13,942 nucleotides of DNA, taken from NCBI GenBank assembly GCA_002346425.1, contig DDZS01000058.1, forward strand, positions 1,022-14,963. The letters are read 5' to 3'. Numbering within the stretch: position 1 is the stretch's first letter; every line of letters begins with the position of its first letter. The translations under genes and the position numbers were made by a program. The DNA is from Alphaproteobacteria bacterium UBA3002. GTDB lineage: Bacteria > Pseudomonadota > Alphaproteobacteria > Rickettsiales > UBA3002. This document shows, in pieces, positions 13,786 through 13,942 of the stretch. The notes beneath the pieces were generated by a model. The model saw only the letters and a program-made list of their open reading frames with translations, made no database searches and was not told the DNA's origin.

Positions 13786-13942
13786 TTACGCCGCTTTCTT
13801 CTGCTGCGCTTCCGCGTAGTTTTCAGCGACGAAATCCCAATTGATGAGATTTTCAATAAACGCGCCCATATAATCCGGGCGTTTATTTTGATAATCTAAG
13901 TAATAGGCATGCTCCCACACATCCATGGTGAGCAGTGGCGTT
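13786..13942 (-). CDS. sodB: Fe/Mn superoxide dismutase, C-terminal part (runs off the right edge)
   Basis: Superoxide dismutase converts superoxide to oxygen and hydrogen peroxide. Only the last 52 codons are present, ending at the TAA at 13786-13788. The fragment reads TPLLTMDVWEHAYYLDYQNK, then RPDYMGAFIENLINWDFVAENY and an Ala/Gln/Lys tail. DVWEHAYYLDYQN is the Fe/Mn family signature; its Asp and His are two of the four metal ligands. The other two ligands and the residues that separate iron from manganese types lie outside the window, so the sodB symbol is a best guess based on closeness to E. coli SodB. It is convergent with ffh, with 60 bases between the stop codons. Confidence 0.9.
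   Translation of the reverse strand, partial: TPLLTMDVWEHAYYLDYQNKRPDYMGAFIENLINWDFVAENYAEAQQKKAA

Overview
Organism and general character. This window is a chromosomal housekeeping segment from an alphaproteobacterium, by eye close to 50% G+C. Four things point there: the gene order miaB-phoH-ybeY-corC-lnt-XRE-metK-trmB-rimP-nusA-ylxR-infB; the alphaproteobacterial form of the IF-2 N-terminus (GRTKTVTVEVKK) and of Ffh (TRIDGDGRGGAALS); the YlxR domain fused to an L7Ae-like domain; and the XRE regulator between lnt and metK. I cannot name the genus. No phage, integrase, transposase, CRISPR, toxin-antitoxin or biosynthetic cluster is visible, and almost every base lies in or next to a core gene. 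Layout. Almost everything is on the minus strand, so it reads right to left. At the right end is the C-terminal part of a Fe/Mn superoxide dismutase (minus), convergent with ffh (plus); a 50-bp inverted repeat lies between them. ffh diverges from xseB-ispA, whose stop and start codons abut. A 147-bp non-coding stretch with strong hairpins follows. Next comes miaB-phoH-ybeY-corC-lnt, the same order as miaB-ybeZ-ybeY-ybeX(corC)-lnt in E. coli, with a 71-bp cloverleaf-like repeat between miaB and phoH. Then come a PhrR-like XRE regulator with its own likely promoter, metK-trmB (14-bp overlap), and, after a good rho-independent terminator hairpin, rimP-nusA-ylxR-infB running off the left edge. How the genes work together. 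The left block supports 30S maturation, transcription elongation/termination and translation initiation. metK makes the S-adenosylmethionine used by TrmB and MiaB. The middle block joins tRNA modification (MiaB), a PhoH ATPase, the rRNA-processing endonuclease YbeY and envelope functions (CorC-type protein, Lnt). The right block covers DNA repair, isoprenoid synthesis, protein targeting and oxidative stress. Points of interest. I found no undescribed multi-gene system. The signals worth a second look are mostly non-coding: a terminator hairpin only 31 bases before rimP, compatible with attenuation of the nusA operon; three structured intergenic repeats (9518-9588, 10975-11054, 13730-13779); a short repeat shared by the trmB and ispA downstream regions; an Lnt lacking its usual last membrane helix; and a palindrome in the XRE promoter.
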